A program made the translations under genes and the position numbers. Source: Truepera sp. (GTDB lineage: Bacteria; Deinococcota; Deinococci; Deinococcales; Trueperaceae). Taken from it: 46,561 bases of DNA. Positions 33,092 through 41,027 of this stretch are shown here, piece after piece. The notes beneath the pieces were generated by a model, which saw only the letters and a list, made by a program, of their open reading frames with translations, did not search any database and was not told where the DNA came from. Within the stretch, counting starts at the first letter, position 1, and each line of letters starts with the position of its first letter. The stretch lies in assembly GCA_018333895.1 (NCBI GenBank), contig JAGXSJ010000018.1, positions 1 to 46,561 of the forward strand, written 5' to 3'.

Positions 33092-34411
33092 ATAACCACT
33101 TCAACTGACAATGCTATTCGCGCTGAGGGCGTCGAAGCGCTCATCGCGCGCTATCAAGAGCCCGCCTGGCTCGCTGACGAGCGCCGCGCCGCTTGGCGCA
33201 GCTTTGAAGCGCACTCCTGGCCCACCAACCGCGACGAGATGTGGCGCTACAGCCAGCTCAAGCGCTTTGCCATAGACGGCCTGTCGCTAGTTGCCCCTCC
33301 CAAGGACACCAGCATCTCGGAGCGGATCAGTATGCGCATCATCGACTCCGACGCCGAAGGAGTGCTGGTGCATAAGGGCGCCGAGGTCGTTTATCGCGAC
33401 GTCAAGATTCCGGAAGAGGGCGTCATCTTCACCGACCTGCGCACGGCCCTTACTGAGCACGAAGCTCTGGTTAGACGCCACCTCTATACCGTCGTAAACG
33501 CCCAACAGGACAAGTACGCGGCCCTTAATGCTGCGCTGTGGCAGAACGGTACCTTCGTCTACGTCCCTAAGAACGTCGAGGTAGCTCTCCCCTTCGGCGC
33601 CTTCATCACCGCCGATACCGGCGGCCTGGCGGCTCAACGCACGCTGATTATCGTCGATACCAACGCTAAGCTGACCTACCTCGACGAGTACACTTCAGAA
33701 CCGTTCCCGGAGCGGCTGTTCTCCAGTGCGGCCATTGAAATCATCCTGCTGGACGGCGCCAAGCTGCGCTACGTCAATCTCCAGAACTGGAGCCGCAACG
33801 TGGTGCAGCTCAGCAAAGTGCGCGCTCACTTGGCTCGCGACAGCCGCCTGGAGTCGCTCTCGGTCAGCCTGGGGGCCGACGCGGCCAGGGCTGAAGTAGA
33901 GTGCAGGCTCGAGGGACCGGGCGCCGACTCGGAGATGCTGGGCCTCTACTTCGCCGACGAGGGACAGCACTACAACCAGTACACCTTGCAGCACCACGCC
34001 GCGCCGAACGCCCGCAGCGACCTGCTCTTCAAGGGCGCGCTGCGCGACAACAGCACGGCGGTCTACTCCGGCATCATCAAAGTCGAGCCGGGAGCGCAGA
34101 AGACCGATGCCTACCAGACCAACCGCAACCTGCTATTAGATGCCGAGTCCCAAGCGGTCTCGATCCCGCAGTTAGAGATTGGCGCCAACGACGTGCGCTG
34201 CTCGCACGGCTCCACCACCAGCCCAGTCCCGGAAGATCAGCGTTTCTACTTAATGAGCCGCGGGCTACAACCCGAGATGGCCGAGCACCTGCTGGTCACG
34301 GGCTTTTTGCACGAGGTGATGAGCCGCGTTACCCTACCCAAGGTAGCCGAGTACGTCGAGCGGGTAGTACAGGCCAAGCTCGGTGTACCGGGCGTGAAGG
34401 AGAAGCTCTAG
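33092..34411 (+). CDS. sufD: Fe-S cluster assembly protein SufD, apparent ATA start
   Basis: Partner of SufB in the SufBCD scaffold; 439 residues from the start used here. Core motifs: ALNAALWQNGTFVYVPKNVEV, DTNAKLTYLDEYTS, LQNWSRNVVQL, AEVECRLEGPGADSEMLGLYF, and ANDVRCSHGSTTSPVPEDQRFYLMSRGL. The expected SufD N-terminus (EPAWLADERRAAWRSFEA, WPTNRDEMWRYS) is encoded in frame upstream of the first ATG (33239), so that ATG is internal. Between the toxin stop and 33239 the frame has no ATG, GTG or TTG. GGAGGG (33080-33085) points to ATA at 33092, 6 nt away. Either ATA is used, or a G has become A in nature or in the assembly. Confidence 0.9.
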   Translation: MTTSTDNAIRAEGVEALIARYQEPAWLADERRAAWRSFEAHSWPTNRDEMWRYSQLKRFAIDGLSLVAPPKDTSISERISMRIIDSDAEGVLVHKGAEVVYRDVKIPEEGVIFTDLRTALTEHEALVRRHLYTVVNAQQDKYAALNAALWQNGTFVYVPKNVEVALPFGAFITADTGGLAAQRTLIIVDTNAKLTYLDEYTSEPFPERLFSSAAIEIILLDGAKLRYVNLQNWSRNVVQLSKVRAHLARDSRLESLSVSLGADAARAEVECRLEGPGADSEMLGLYFADEGQHYNQYTLQHHAAPNARSDLLFKGALRDNSTAVYSGIIKVEPGAQKTDAYQTNRNLLLDAESQAVSIPQLEIGANDVRCSHGSTTSPVPEDQRFYLMSRGLQPEMAEHLLVTGFLHEVMSRVTLPKVAEYVERVVQAKLGVPGVKEKL

Positions 34412-34511
34412 GCCCTTCGGCAGGTCAGGCCTGCGCTGAGTACCTAGTGCCGAGTGGGGCTTATGCGGTACCACACTAGAGGGCATTCGAAAAATCCCCT
34501 GGACCCTGTCC

Positions 34512-34546
34512 TGTCATCGCGAGCACCGTAGGAGCGTGGCGATCTC
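34512..34546. repeat. Dispersed palindromic repeat of the TCATCGCGAG type
   Basis: TGTCATCGCGAGCACCGTAG continues to GAGCGTGGCGATCTC. This wording resembles the GTCATTGCGAG...GCAATCTC repeats scattered through many bacterial genomes. ATCGC (34516-34520) and GCGAT (34539-34543) are its inverted ends. Confidence 0.5.
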
Positions 34547-34565
34547 GGGGGGGCGTGCCAAATGA

Positions 34566-34581
34566 GGTGCGCAAGCGCACC
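34566..34581. repeat. GGTGCGC/GCGCACC hairpin repeat
   Basis: Perfect 7-bp stem with AA loop, followed by CTACG. It resembles the GTAGGGTGCG-type palindromic repeats known from other genomes, lying between two other repeat types. Confidence 0.5.
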
Positions 34582-34614
34582 CTACGAGGCTACTAGGCAC
34601 TTAACTTATGCACT

Positions 34615-34662
34615 TGGGCCCCTACTTGAATACTCGAATACTTGAATACTGCTTTTCGGGAG
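34615..34662. repeat. Dispersed repeat copy C, in the Rieske gene leader
   Basis: Read on the minus strand: flank CCGAAAAGC, units TATTCAAG, TATTCGAG, TATTCAAG, then TAGGGGCCC. The palindrome is reduced to one arm. It ends at the GGGAGGG ribosome binding site of the Rieske gene. Confidence 0.75.
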
Positions 34663-34666
34663 GGTT

Positions 34667-34990
34667 ATGGCCGTAACTGAAGGACGCATTGCGGTGGGTA
34701 AGGTGGCGGACTTCGCCGACAACAGCATGATGCCGGTCGAGGTGGCCGGGCGCGAGGTGTTAGTGGTTTATCAGGGCGGGGTGTTTTACGCCCTGGAGGA
34801 CCGCTGCACTCACGACAACGGCATCCTCCACGATGGCGAGCTACTCGAAGGGGCGGTGAAGTGTGGTCGGCACGGCGCCAAGTTCGATCTCGCTAGCGGC
34901 AAGCCCACGCTGCCGGCGGTCAAAAAGATCCGTCTTTATGACACTCAGGTCGAAGGTGGCATCCTCTATGTGAAGTATCAAGAAAGGTAG
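34667..34990 (+). CDS. Rieske [2Fe-2S] ferredoxin, suf-associated
   Basis: Small soluble Rieske protein of 107 residues, NirD/dioxygenase-ferredoxin type. The cluster ligands are Cys and His in DRCTHDNG and Cys and His in VKCGRHGAKFD (CxH...CxxH), followed by ASGKPTLPAVKKIRLY. Rieske ferredoxins of this type often follow sufD in actinobacterial and related suf operons, so it is probably a client or an electron carrier. The ATG follows GGGAGGG by 3 nt. A composite of three repeats fills the 255-bp gap to sufD, so its transcription may be uncoupled from suf. Confidence 0.93.
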   Translation: MAVTEGRIAVGKVADFADNSMMPVEVAGREVLVVYQGGVFYALEDRCTHDNGILHDGELLEGAVKCGRHGAKFDLASGKPTLPAVKKIRLYDTQVEGGILYVKYQER

Positions 34991-35257
34991 TGGCGCCCCC
35001 AAGGCGGCTTGATATAGGCTGACTAGGACGTCATTAGTGCGGCATAAGCTTCCAACGCGAGCTTTTTCACAGATCGATCGTTCTCATGTTCTCACTTGGA
35101 TTTCATCGCACGCTGTGACTTACGTGCGATACTAACCGCGGGATTTGCACTGCCGTAGCCAATGCGGTAGCGGTGACGAGCAGATCGTGCGTGATAGGGT
35201 AAGCCTACCGCGCAGCAAGAAGAGAGTAAGCACAGTCATAGGAGGTAACATCGGGTT
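34991..35257. other. Intergenic region upstream of the SLH-collagen gene
   Basis: No gene is seen. TGCGATACT (35125-35133) fits an extended -10 for the downstream gene, but without a good -35. TCGCAC and GTGCGA form inverted arms (35106-35129) overlapping it. AGGAGG precedes the ATG at 35258. Confidence 0.4.
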
Positions 35258-36388
35258 ATGAGAAAGTTACTAATCACCCTACTTGCCGCCGCGACCTTGA
35301 GCGGTGCCCTGGCACAGGCTCAACCGTTCGCGGACATCCCGGCGGGGCACTGGGCCGCTGACGCGGTGGCCCGGGTCGCCGAGCTAGGCATTGTCATCGG
35401 CTTCCCGGACGGCACTTTCCGCGGTAACGAGGGCTTCACCCGTTACCAGGCGGCGCTAGTTGTGAGCCGCCTGCTCGACGTTGTTGAGCGCGATATGGCC
35501 GCCTTGCGGGCGTTCAGCGAGGCCGAGATCAGCGCGCTGCGCAACGCCGTAGCGGAGCTAGCCGCCGACCTTGACACCCTGGGGACGCGGGTCAGCACGC
35601 TCGAGCAGACCCTTCTGAGCGAGATCGAACTGCTACGGGCGCAGCTAGCTCAGCTCACTGCCGAACTCGATGCCATCCGCGCCGATATCGCTGCCGGTGT
35701 GTTGCAAGGCCCACCTGGCCCCGAAGGCCCGGTTGGTCCGGCTGGCCCGCCCGGCCCGCCTGGTCCTGCAGGCCCTCCCGGCCCAGTTGGCCCGCAAGGC
35801 CCAGAAGGTCCTCCCGGCCCGCCTGGCCCTGCAGGCCCTCCCGGCGAAGTAGTGGTCGCCCCGCCAGTAGTCGAGCCAGTGCCGGTTGAGCCGGTCGAAG
35901 TCCCCGTTCCCGTGGTCGAGCCGGTAGTGCCGGTGCGCGGTCCGTTCTATGTAGGCTTGGCCGGTTTTGGTGAGATCGACACCTTCACCACACTGCAAGA
36001 TCTCCGCTTCGGCGCTCGCCTCAAGGTCGGTTTTGATGACATCCTCTGGGGGATTGGGGCCAGAGCCACAATCGACTACGGTCGCCAGAGCCCGATTGAA
36101 GCCGGTAGCTTAACCGGCGCGGCCCACCTGATCTATCGCCTTGACGTAGGCGGCAACTTGAACGCCTATGTCGGCGCCGGTGGCGGTTACACCTTCAACC
36201 TGGGTAACTGGGGTCAAGTTAACGAAGGCCCCTTCGCCGGTGGCCTGCTTGGCCTGGAGTTCAGCTTGACCCGCAACCTGGGCCTGTTCCTGGAAGCGAC
36301 GGTTGACTACTACTTTAATCCAGCACCGCTTGCTCCTTACACTCAGCTCTACCCGACCATTGCCTTGGGTGTGAGCTTCCGCCCGTAA
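35258..36388 (+). CDS. Envelope protein: SLH domain, coiled coil, collagen-like repeats, outer-membrane barrel
   Basis: A secreted 376-residue mosaic. Signal peptide about 1-20 ([14 protein letters not shown]). One SLH domain, about 22-75 ([43 protein letters not shown]), normally binds wall polymer. An alpha-helical coiled coil spans about 76-148. Residues 151-196 are 15 unbroken Gly-X-Y triplets, nearly all [12 protein letters not shown] or GPQ. A Pro/Val/Glu linker (about 197-232) follows, then a beta-rich C-terminal domain of about 145 residues with alternating Gly/aromatic strands ending in ALGVSFRP, like a small OmpA/OmpW-type barrel. SlpA-type SLH-barrel proteins tether the outer membrane to the wall in Deinococcota; the collagen-like insert is the odd part and suggests a trimeric stalk. 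A terminator follows. Confidence 0.92.
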   Translation: MRKLLITLLAAATLSGALAQAQPFADIPAGHWAADAVARVAELGIVIGFPDGTFRGNEGFTRYQAALVVSRLLDVVERDMAALRAFSEAEISALRNAVAELAADLDTLGTRVSTLEQTLLSEIELLRAQLAQLTAELDAIRADIAAGVLQGPPGPEGPVGPAGPPGPPGPAGPPGPVGPQGPEGPPGPPGPAGPPGEVVVAPPVVEPVPVEPVEVPVPVVEPVVPVRGPFYVGLAGFGEIDTFTTLQDLRFGARLKVGFDDILWGIGARATIDYGRQSPIEAGSLTGAAHLIYRLDVGGNLNAYVGAGGGYTFNLGNWGQVNEGPFAGGLLGLEFSLTRNLGLFLEATVDYYFNPAPLAPYTQLYPTIALGVSFRP

Positions 36389-36405
36389 ACGCGACAGTGC
36401 AACCA

Positions 36406-36432
36406 AGCCCCCTCGACTGAGGGGGCTTTTTA
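36406..36432 (+). terminator. Rho-independent terminator of the SLH-collagen gene
   Basis: AGCCCCCTC pairs perfectly with GAGGGGGCT around GACT, followed by TTTTTATTT. It lies between convergent genes. Confidence 0.92.
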
Positions 36433-36447
36433 TTTGATCGGCCAGAA

Positions 36448-36939
36448 TTAGGAAGCTAGCAGCACCGCCACCCGCGCCTGAATGTGCCCCGGCGCCAGTC
36501 CTTCGCTGGTCTTGAAGGTCACGCCGACCTGCTCCGGTTCAAGCGCTAGCAACTCGGCTATCCGCGCTTGCATCTGCTGCCGGTAAGGCCCCAGCTTAGG
36601 ATGGTCTAGGGTTACTGCCGCCGCCACGTTGACAATCGAGAAGTCGGCAGCGTGCTGATCCAGGATGACCAGCACGCCTTTAACTATTTTGGCGCTATCC
36701 ATGCCCTTGAAGGCCGAGTCAGCGGGGGGGTAGTGCTGGCCGATGTCGCCGAGCGCATAGCCAGCCAGCAAGGCATCGGCTAGTGCATGCAGCAGTACGT
36801 CACCGTCGCTATGCGCTACGGTGCCATGCGGGCTAGTAATCGGCACGCCGCCAACTATCAGCGGACGCCCAGCCGCTAGGGCATGGGCATCTTCACCGTA
36901 ACCGATGCGGAAGGCTTGATGGCTACCGACGAATATCAC
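36448..36939 (-). CDS. ispF: 2-C-methyl-D-erythritol 2,4-cyclodiphosphate synthase IspF
   Basis: Converts CDP-methylerythritol phosphate to the cyclic diphosphate in the MEP isoprenoid pathway; cytosolic trimer. The 163 residues match the family. Zinc ligands: D17 and H19 in GYGEDAHAL and H51 in [18 protein letters not shown]. Other motifs: [12 protein letters not shown] and [12 protein letters not shown] short extra N-terminus (MIFVGSHQA) precedes the usual start of the fold. The GTG start follows AGGAGAG by 4 nt. Confidence 0.96.
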   Translation of the reverse strand: MIFVGSHQAFRIGYGEDAHALAAGRPLIVGGVPITSPHGTVAHSDGDVLLHALADALLAGYALGDIGQHYPPADSAFKGMDSAKIVKGVLVILDQHAADFSIVNVAAAVTLDHPKLGPYRQQMQARIAELLALEPEQVGVTFKTSEGLAPGHIQARVAVLLAS

Positions 36940-36980
36940 CGGCTCTCCTGCCTGGGACGGTCAGCTTTTTCATCCCCACC

Positions 36981-37009
36981 ATTATAGTGCTTCAAGAAAA
37001 TCGTGTCCG
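36981..37009 (-). promoter_or_regulatory. ispF promoter
   Basis: On the minus strand CGGACA (37009-37004), a 17-bp spacer, and a perfect TATAAT (36986-36981), about 42 bp before the ispF GTG. Confidence 0.6.
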
Positions 37010-37067
37010 ATAGGTCGTGTAGATTGCCGGTCGACTCGCTGACAATCGGTATGCAAGAATCGTCTGT

Positions 37068-37898
37068 GTGTCGCCGCTGGTTGGAGTGCTCACCCTCGTT
37101 GCCATCACCGTAGTCTGGGGATCGACCTTCGCTATCGTCAAGGAAGCGCTCGCCGTGCTGCCGGTGCCGCTCTTATTAGCCATCCGCTTTACCCTGGCGG
37201 CGCTGGCGCTGGCCTGGGTGCGGCTTGATCGCCGGGCCTGGCGTCCGGCCTTGATCTTAGGGCTGTTGGCCTTTGCCGGTTTTGCCACTCAGACCATCGG
37301 CTTGAGCCTTACCACCGCCTCCAAGGCGGCCTTTATTACCGGCCTCAACGTTATCTTGACCCCTATTATCGGCAGCTGGTGGTTTAACAACCGCATCCCC
37401 CCTAAGGCTTACCTGGCCGCCATAGTAGCCCTCGCTGGCCTAGGATTATTGACGTTAACGAGTGTGGACGGCATCAACAGCGGCGACCTGTGGATCTTGG
37501 CTACAGCCGTCTTCTACGCCTATTACGTGGTCTATTTGGGCGAGGTAGCAGGCAAGGCTTCGGCGCTGTCGCTCTCGGCGGTACAGCTCTGGCCGATGGC
37601 GGCGCTAGCCTGGCTGTGGGCGCTGCCGCACCTGAGCCTGATCCCGGAGATCCCGGTTGCGACCTGGGGGGCACTCGCCTATCTGGCGGTGGCAGCCACG
37701 GCGATTGCTACCGTAGCTCAGACCTATGCCCAGCGAGTGGTACCCGCCTATGCAGCAGCGGTGATCTTCGTCTTGGAGCCGGTATTTGCGGCCTTCTTTG
37801 CCTATCTATGGCTCGGCGAGACCCTAAGTTTATTAGGCTGGCTCGGCGGCTTGCTGGTGCTCTTGGCTATGCTCCTTAGCGGACTGCGCCGCTGGTAG
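37068..37898 (+). CDS. EamA/DMT-family transporter
   Basis: Inner-membrane protein of 276 residues with about ten transmembrane helices in two EamA repeats (about 1-130 and 142-276). The first repeat has VVWGSTFAIVKEAL, IRFTLAALAL and TASKAAFITGLNVILTPI. The second ends AAVIFVLEPVFAAFFAYLWLGE, the most conserved family motif. Members export amino acids or other metabolites; the substrate is unknown. GTG start with no Shine-Dalgarno; AAGAAT 7 nt upstream may be a -10 of a leaderless message. Divergent from ispF, convergent with the DsbA-like gene. Confidence 0.92.
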   Translation: MSPLVGVLTLVAITVVWGSTFAIVKEALAVLPVPLLLAIRFTLAALALAWVRLDRRAWRPALILGLLAFAGFATQTIGLSLTTASKAAFITGLNVILTPIIGSWWFNNRIPPKAYLAAIVALAGLGLLTLTSVDGINSGDLWILATAVFYAYYVVYLGEVAGKASALSLSAVQLWPMAALAWLWALPHLSLIPEIPVATWGALAYLAVAATAIATVAQTYAQRVVPAYAAAVIFVLEPVFAAFFAYLWLGETLSLLGWLGGLLVLLAMLLSGLRRW

Positions 37899-37901
37899 TC
37901 C

Positions 37902-38891
37902 TTACTCGTCTAGCGCCAAGGCGTCTTGCAGCGCCATAGCTCGCAGGTAGTCGTCAAGGTTAGTGTGGTTGCGCACCCGATAGCCACCCAAGAAGACTGA
38001 CGGGGTGCTGCGCAAGCCCAGCACCTGCATGGCGTGGGTTTGCGCCTCGCGCACCGTGGAATAGAAGGTGCGCTCGCTCAGGCAGGTCGCAAGTCCTGCG
38101 GTAGCCAGCCCCTGACCGGCGGCCAGCTCGACAAAGTAGCTGGTGGGATTTTCGAGGTTGGCCCAGGTCCGCTGATGGGTAAAGAGCGCGCTGTGAAAGC
38201 TCCAGAAGCCTTCTGGGTTAAGGTAAGCTACGCACTCAGCGGCTTCGGCAGCCGGGAAGGAGTTGATAAAGGGGCCTTCCAGCGGCAGGTAGTGAAACTC
38301 AAAGCGCACGTCACCCCGTGCCAGGAGCTGCTCCTTGATGATGGGCAGGCTCACGCGGTAGAAGTTGGCACAGGCTGGGCACTGAAAGTCGCTGAACTCG
38401 CGGATTACGTAGGTAGCGTCCGCCGGCCCTAGCGTGTGGCGACCAGGCGGGAATTGCTCCTCAGGAACGGCCGGTAACGTCAGCCGGAAGGTCCCCATGA
38501 AGGGGGCGGTGGCCCCTGAGACCTCGAGGGTAAGCGTGTACTCCTCTACTCCGAACGGGATCGGGCCGCGGCCGGACAGCTCGCCGACCCGCGTCTCGAA
38601 AAACTGCCTAACCGGCACGGCGATCCCGTCCAGGTAGCCGGTGGCCGCGCCGATAGCTTGGGACGCCAGAGCGATGCCGTCCTCATCGAGCAAGCCGCTG
38701 CCGGAGAGGCTATAGAGGAGCCCTTGGCGCTCTACAAAAGTTAGCTTAAAGTCACCAGCGGTATATTCACCGCTCTCCAGTTGGCTCAGCGCAAAGGGCT
38801 CGAGCACCGCCAAAACGCGCTCCAGCCCTTCACCGATGCGGGCGTGGGCCAGGCTAAGGCCGAGCAGCAGCACAGCCAGTAAGATTCTCAT
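37902..38891 (-). CDS. Exported DsbA-like thioredoxin-fold protein with N-terminal extra domain
   Basis: Periplasmic thiol oxidoreductase, probably disulfide bond formation; 329 residues. Signal peptide about 1-17 (LLAVLLLGLSLAHA). Residues about 18-145 form a domain not recognised here. The thioredoxin_4/DsbA-like domain then begins at FPPGRHTLGPADATYVIREF, with active site C171-P-A-C174 and the cis-Pro loop STPSVFLGGY (P297). Two further cysteines (C220, C270) may form a structural bridge. ATG at 38891 overlaps the upstream stop (TGATG) with GGAGGAGG before it; GTG at 38894 is an alternative. Confidence 0.9.
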   Translation of the reverse strand: MRILLAVLLLGLSLAHARIGEGLERVLAVLEPFALSQLESGEYTAGDFKLTFVERQGLLYSLSGSGLLDEDGIALASQAIGAATGYLDGIAVPVRQFFETRVGELSGRGPIPFGVEEYTLTLEVSGATAPFMGTFRLTLPAVPEEQFPPGRHTLGPADATYVIREFSDFQCPACANFYRVSLPIIKEQLLARGDVRFEFHYLPLEGPFINSFPAAEAAECVAYLNPEGFWSFHSALFTHQRTWANLENPTSYFVELAAGQGLATAGLATCLSERTFYSTVREAQTHAMQVLGLRSTPSVFLGGYRVRNHTNLDDYLRAMALQDALALDE

Positions 38892-39385
38892 CACTCCTCC
38901 TCCTCCCCTGCGGTCAGCGGGAGCCAGCGCCCTTGGGTGACTGTTCGCAAGGTGGCAACACTTAAACGCAGCATAGCAGCCTGGGTACCGCCCCCGCCGT
39001 ATAGCAGCTTGCTGTCTTGGCTAGGCACGCTGAGGCTGTCAAGCAGCGTGGGCAGGGGGGTAAGGTGGCCAAAGGGCGGCATGGCACCGACCGCAAAGCC
39101 GGTGATTCCTAGTGCCTCCTCGGCGCTAGCGAGCCGTAACTTGCGCCGCGACACGCCGAGCGCCTCGCGCAGGAGCTTATAGCTGACCCGCACCTCGCCG
39201 GCGGCAATAACTAGCCAAGGCTCGCTTCTCACCAAGATGACCAGGCTTTTGATGATCTCTTGGGGACTAACCCTAAGCGCCTCGGCGGCAGCCGGGACGG
39301 TCGGCGTGGGGCGGTCGGGATAGACCAGCACCGCGTCGATGCCGCGCTCAACAATAAAGCGCTGTAGATCCTGATCGTTAAGCAA
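38891..39385 (-). CDS. YbaK/EbsC-type aminoacyl-tRNA deacylase
   Basis: Trans-editing domain that hydrolyses mischarged tRNA such as Cys- or Ala-tRNA(Pro); 164 residues, normal. Motifs: PTVPAAAEALRVSPQEIIKSLVILV with the conserved Lys, VSYKLLREALGVSRRKLRLASAEEA, and VGAMPPFGH in place of the more usual GGVPPFGH. The TTG start overlaps the end of the M32 peptidase gene by 8 nt, and an acidic EEEE tail is encoded by the repeated GAG that also forms the next gene's ribosome binding site. Exact substrate cannot be assigned. Confidence 0.9.
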   Translation of the reverse strand: MLNDQDLQRFIVERGIDAVLVYPDRPTPTVPAAAEALRVSPQEIIKSLVILVRSEPWLVIAAGEVRVSYKLLREALGVSRRKLRLASAEEALGITGFAVGAMPPFGHLTPLPTLLDSLSVPSQDSKLLYGGGGTQAAMLRLSVATLRTVTQGRWLPLTAGEEEE

Positions 39386-40874
39386 GGCGGTAGAGCGTGC
39401 GATACTTACTTGTCAAGTAGCCGATGTACGGCCCAGGGTCAAGCCGGCTGCCGGTCGCGCGCTGTAACAGCTCATCGGCTTGGTACTTGGCGCCGTGCCG
39501 GTGGACGTTGTCGCGCAGCCAGGCCAGCAACGTGGCGAAGCGACCCTCGGTGATGTCTAAGTCGATCTCGGGGTGGGCGCGCTTGGCCGCCTCGAATAGC
39601 TGCACGCTCATCACGTTGCCCAAGGTATAGGTCGGGAAGTAGCCGATGCCGCCCATCGACCAGTGGATGTCTTGCAGGCAGCCTAGCGCATCGTCGGGTG
39701 GGGTGATGCCCAGGTACTCCTCAACCTTAGCGTTCCAGGCAGCAGGGATGTCGCTTACGGCCAGCGTGCCCTCAAGCAGGGCCAGCTCGAGCTCGAAGCG
39801 GAGCATAATATGCAGATTGTAGGTGACCTCGTCGGCTTCGACGCGGATAAAGCTCGGCTCGACGCGGTTGATGGCGGCGTAGAACTCTTCGAGCGGCACC
39901 CCGTTAAGCCCAGGGAAGTAGGCCCGAAGTTTAGGATAGGCGTACTGCCAGAAGCCGCGGCTGCGCCCGACTAAGTTCTCCCACAGCCGCGACTGCGACT
40001 CGTGCAGGCCCAGGCTCTGCACCGACCCGAGCGGGCTCCGGTAGTACTCATCGGCTACCCCCTGCTCGTAGAGCGCATGGCCGGTCTCGTGCAGCGTGCC
40101 AAACAGCGCCGGGACCAGGTACTCAGGGTTATAGCGGGTGGTGATCCGCACATCGTACTTGCTGATGCTCTGGGCAAAGGGGTGAACGGTGCGGTCTAAG
40201 CGGCCACGCGACAGGTCGTAGCCGAAGGCTTGGGCCATCTCCAGGGCAAACGCCTCCTGCTTGGCTTCATCAAAGGGCTGCCGCAGCGGCGCGTCGCTGA
40301 GGCGACCTTGCGCCTTGATGGCCTGCACCAGCGCTACGATGGGGCCCTTGAGTTCGGCAAAGACGCGCTTCACCTCAGCGGTCCGCATACCGGGCTCATA
40401 GCCATCTAGCAGGGCGTCGTAAGGGTGATCAAGGTAGCCCAGGTAGTCCGCCTCGCGGCGGGTCATGGCCACGATCTCTTGCAACAGCGGTGCAAATTGC
40501 GAGAAGTCCTTGCCGCGGCGCGCTTCGGCCCAGCGCTGCTGCGCTTGGGTGCGGAGCTTAGCGAACTCCTCAACGAAGTCGGCAGGGAGCTTACTAGCGC
40601 GGTCATAGAGGCGCCGCGTCACTTTGACCAGGGCCGCCTCGTCGGAGTCGGATGCCAACGGCGCGGACTCCAAGACGGTGAGGAGCTTGCCGATCTCGGC
40701 GTCGGTAAAGAGCTGATGGCTGAGCTTGCTTAAGGTAGCGAGCTGCTGGCCCCGCGCCGCCGTAGCACCGGGCGGCATATAGGTGTGCTGATCCCAGGAG
40801 AGGAGGGAGGCAGCCTCATGGAGGTCGCTGATGACGGCTAGGCGCTCAGTCAGTTCAGTAAGTGTATGGTTCAT
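39378..40874 (-). CDS. Carboxypeptidase Taq (M32 metallopeptidase)
   Basis: Zinc metallocarboxypeptidase of the M32 family, removing C-terminal residues from peptides in the cytosol; 498 residues, like carboxypeptidase Taq of Thermus. Zinc motif HETGH in LFGTLHETGHALYEQG, followed by SPLGSVQSLGLHESQSRLWEN with the third ligand Glu. Other family motifs: SWDQHTYMPPGATAARG, VRITTRYNPEYLV, MRFELELALLEG and HWSMGGIGYFPTYTLGN. The ATG at 40874 gives the standard MNHTLTELTERL start; the frame stays open for 105 nt more. TATCCT 6 nt upstream (40886-40881) and no Shine-Dalgarno suggest a leaderless mRNA. Confidence 0.96.
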   Translation of the reverse strand: MNHTLTELTERLAVISDLHEAASLLSWDQHTYMPPGATAARGQQLATLSKLSHQLFTDAEIGKLLTVLESAPLASDSDEAALVKVTRRLYDRASKLPADFVEEFAKLRTQAQQRWAEARRGKDFSQFAPLLQEIVAMTRREADYLGYLDHPYDALLDGYEPGMRTAEVKRVFAELKGPIVALVQAIKAQGRLSDAPLRQPFDEAKQEAFALEMAQAFGYDLSRGRLDRTVHPFAQSISKYDVRITTRYNPEYLVPALFGTLHETGHALYEQGVADEYYRSPLGSVQSLGLHESQSRLWENLVGRSRGFWQYAYPKLRAYFPGLNGVPLEEFYAAINRVEPSFIRVEADEVTYNLHIMLRFELELALLEGTLAVSDIPAAWNAKVEEYLGITPPDDALGCLQDIHWSMGGIGYFPTYTLGNVMSVQLFEAAKRAHPEIDLDITEGRFATLLAWLRDNVHRHGAKYQADELLQRATGSRLDPGPYIGYLTSKYRTLYRLA

Positions 40875-41027
40875 AGGGTAAGGATACCGTACCAGCTGGT
40901 CAGCAAGAAAGCGAGAAACGAGGAAAGAGTAAGCACTCTCTGGGAAGTGGTGACTCACTCTCTTCTCGTCCCTCTCCACTCTCTCCTCAACTTTTTTCTG
41001 ACTAGCTGCTGCATGATAGGGTGAAGC
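40875..41027. other. Divergent intergenic region with purine/pyrimidine-rich tract
   Basis: No gene seen. It holds a purine-rich stretch (about 40909-40936) and a CT-rich stretch (about 40951-40990) that can pair imperfectly (ACGAGGAAAGAGT with ACTCTCTTCTCGT), plus ACTTTTTTC. It separates the M32 and dynamin-like starts. Confidence 0.35.

Noticed and set aside
33239-34411. SufD starting at the ATG 33239
   Set aside because: Conserved SufD N-terminal sequence lies in frame upstream, so this ATG is internal.
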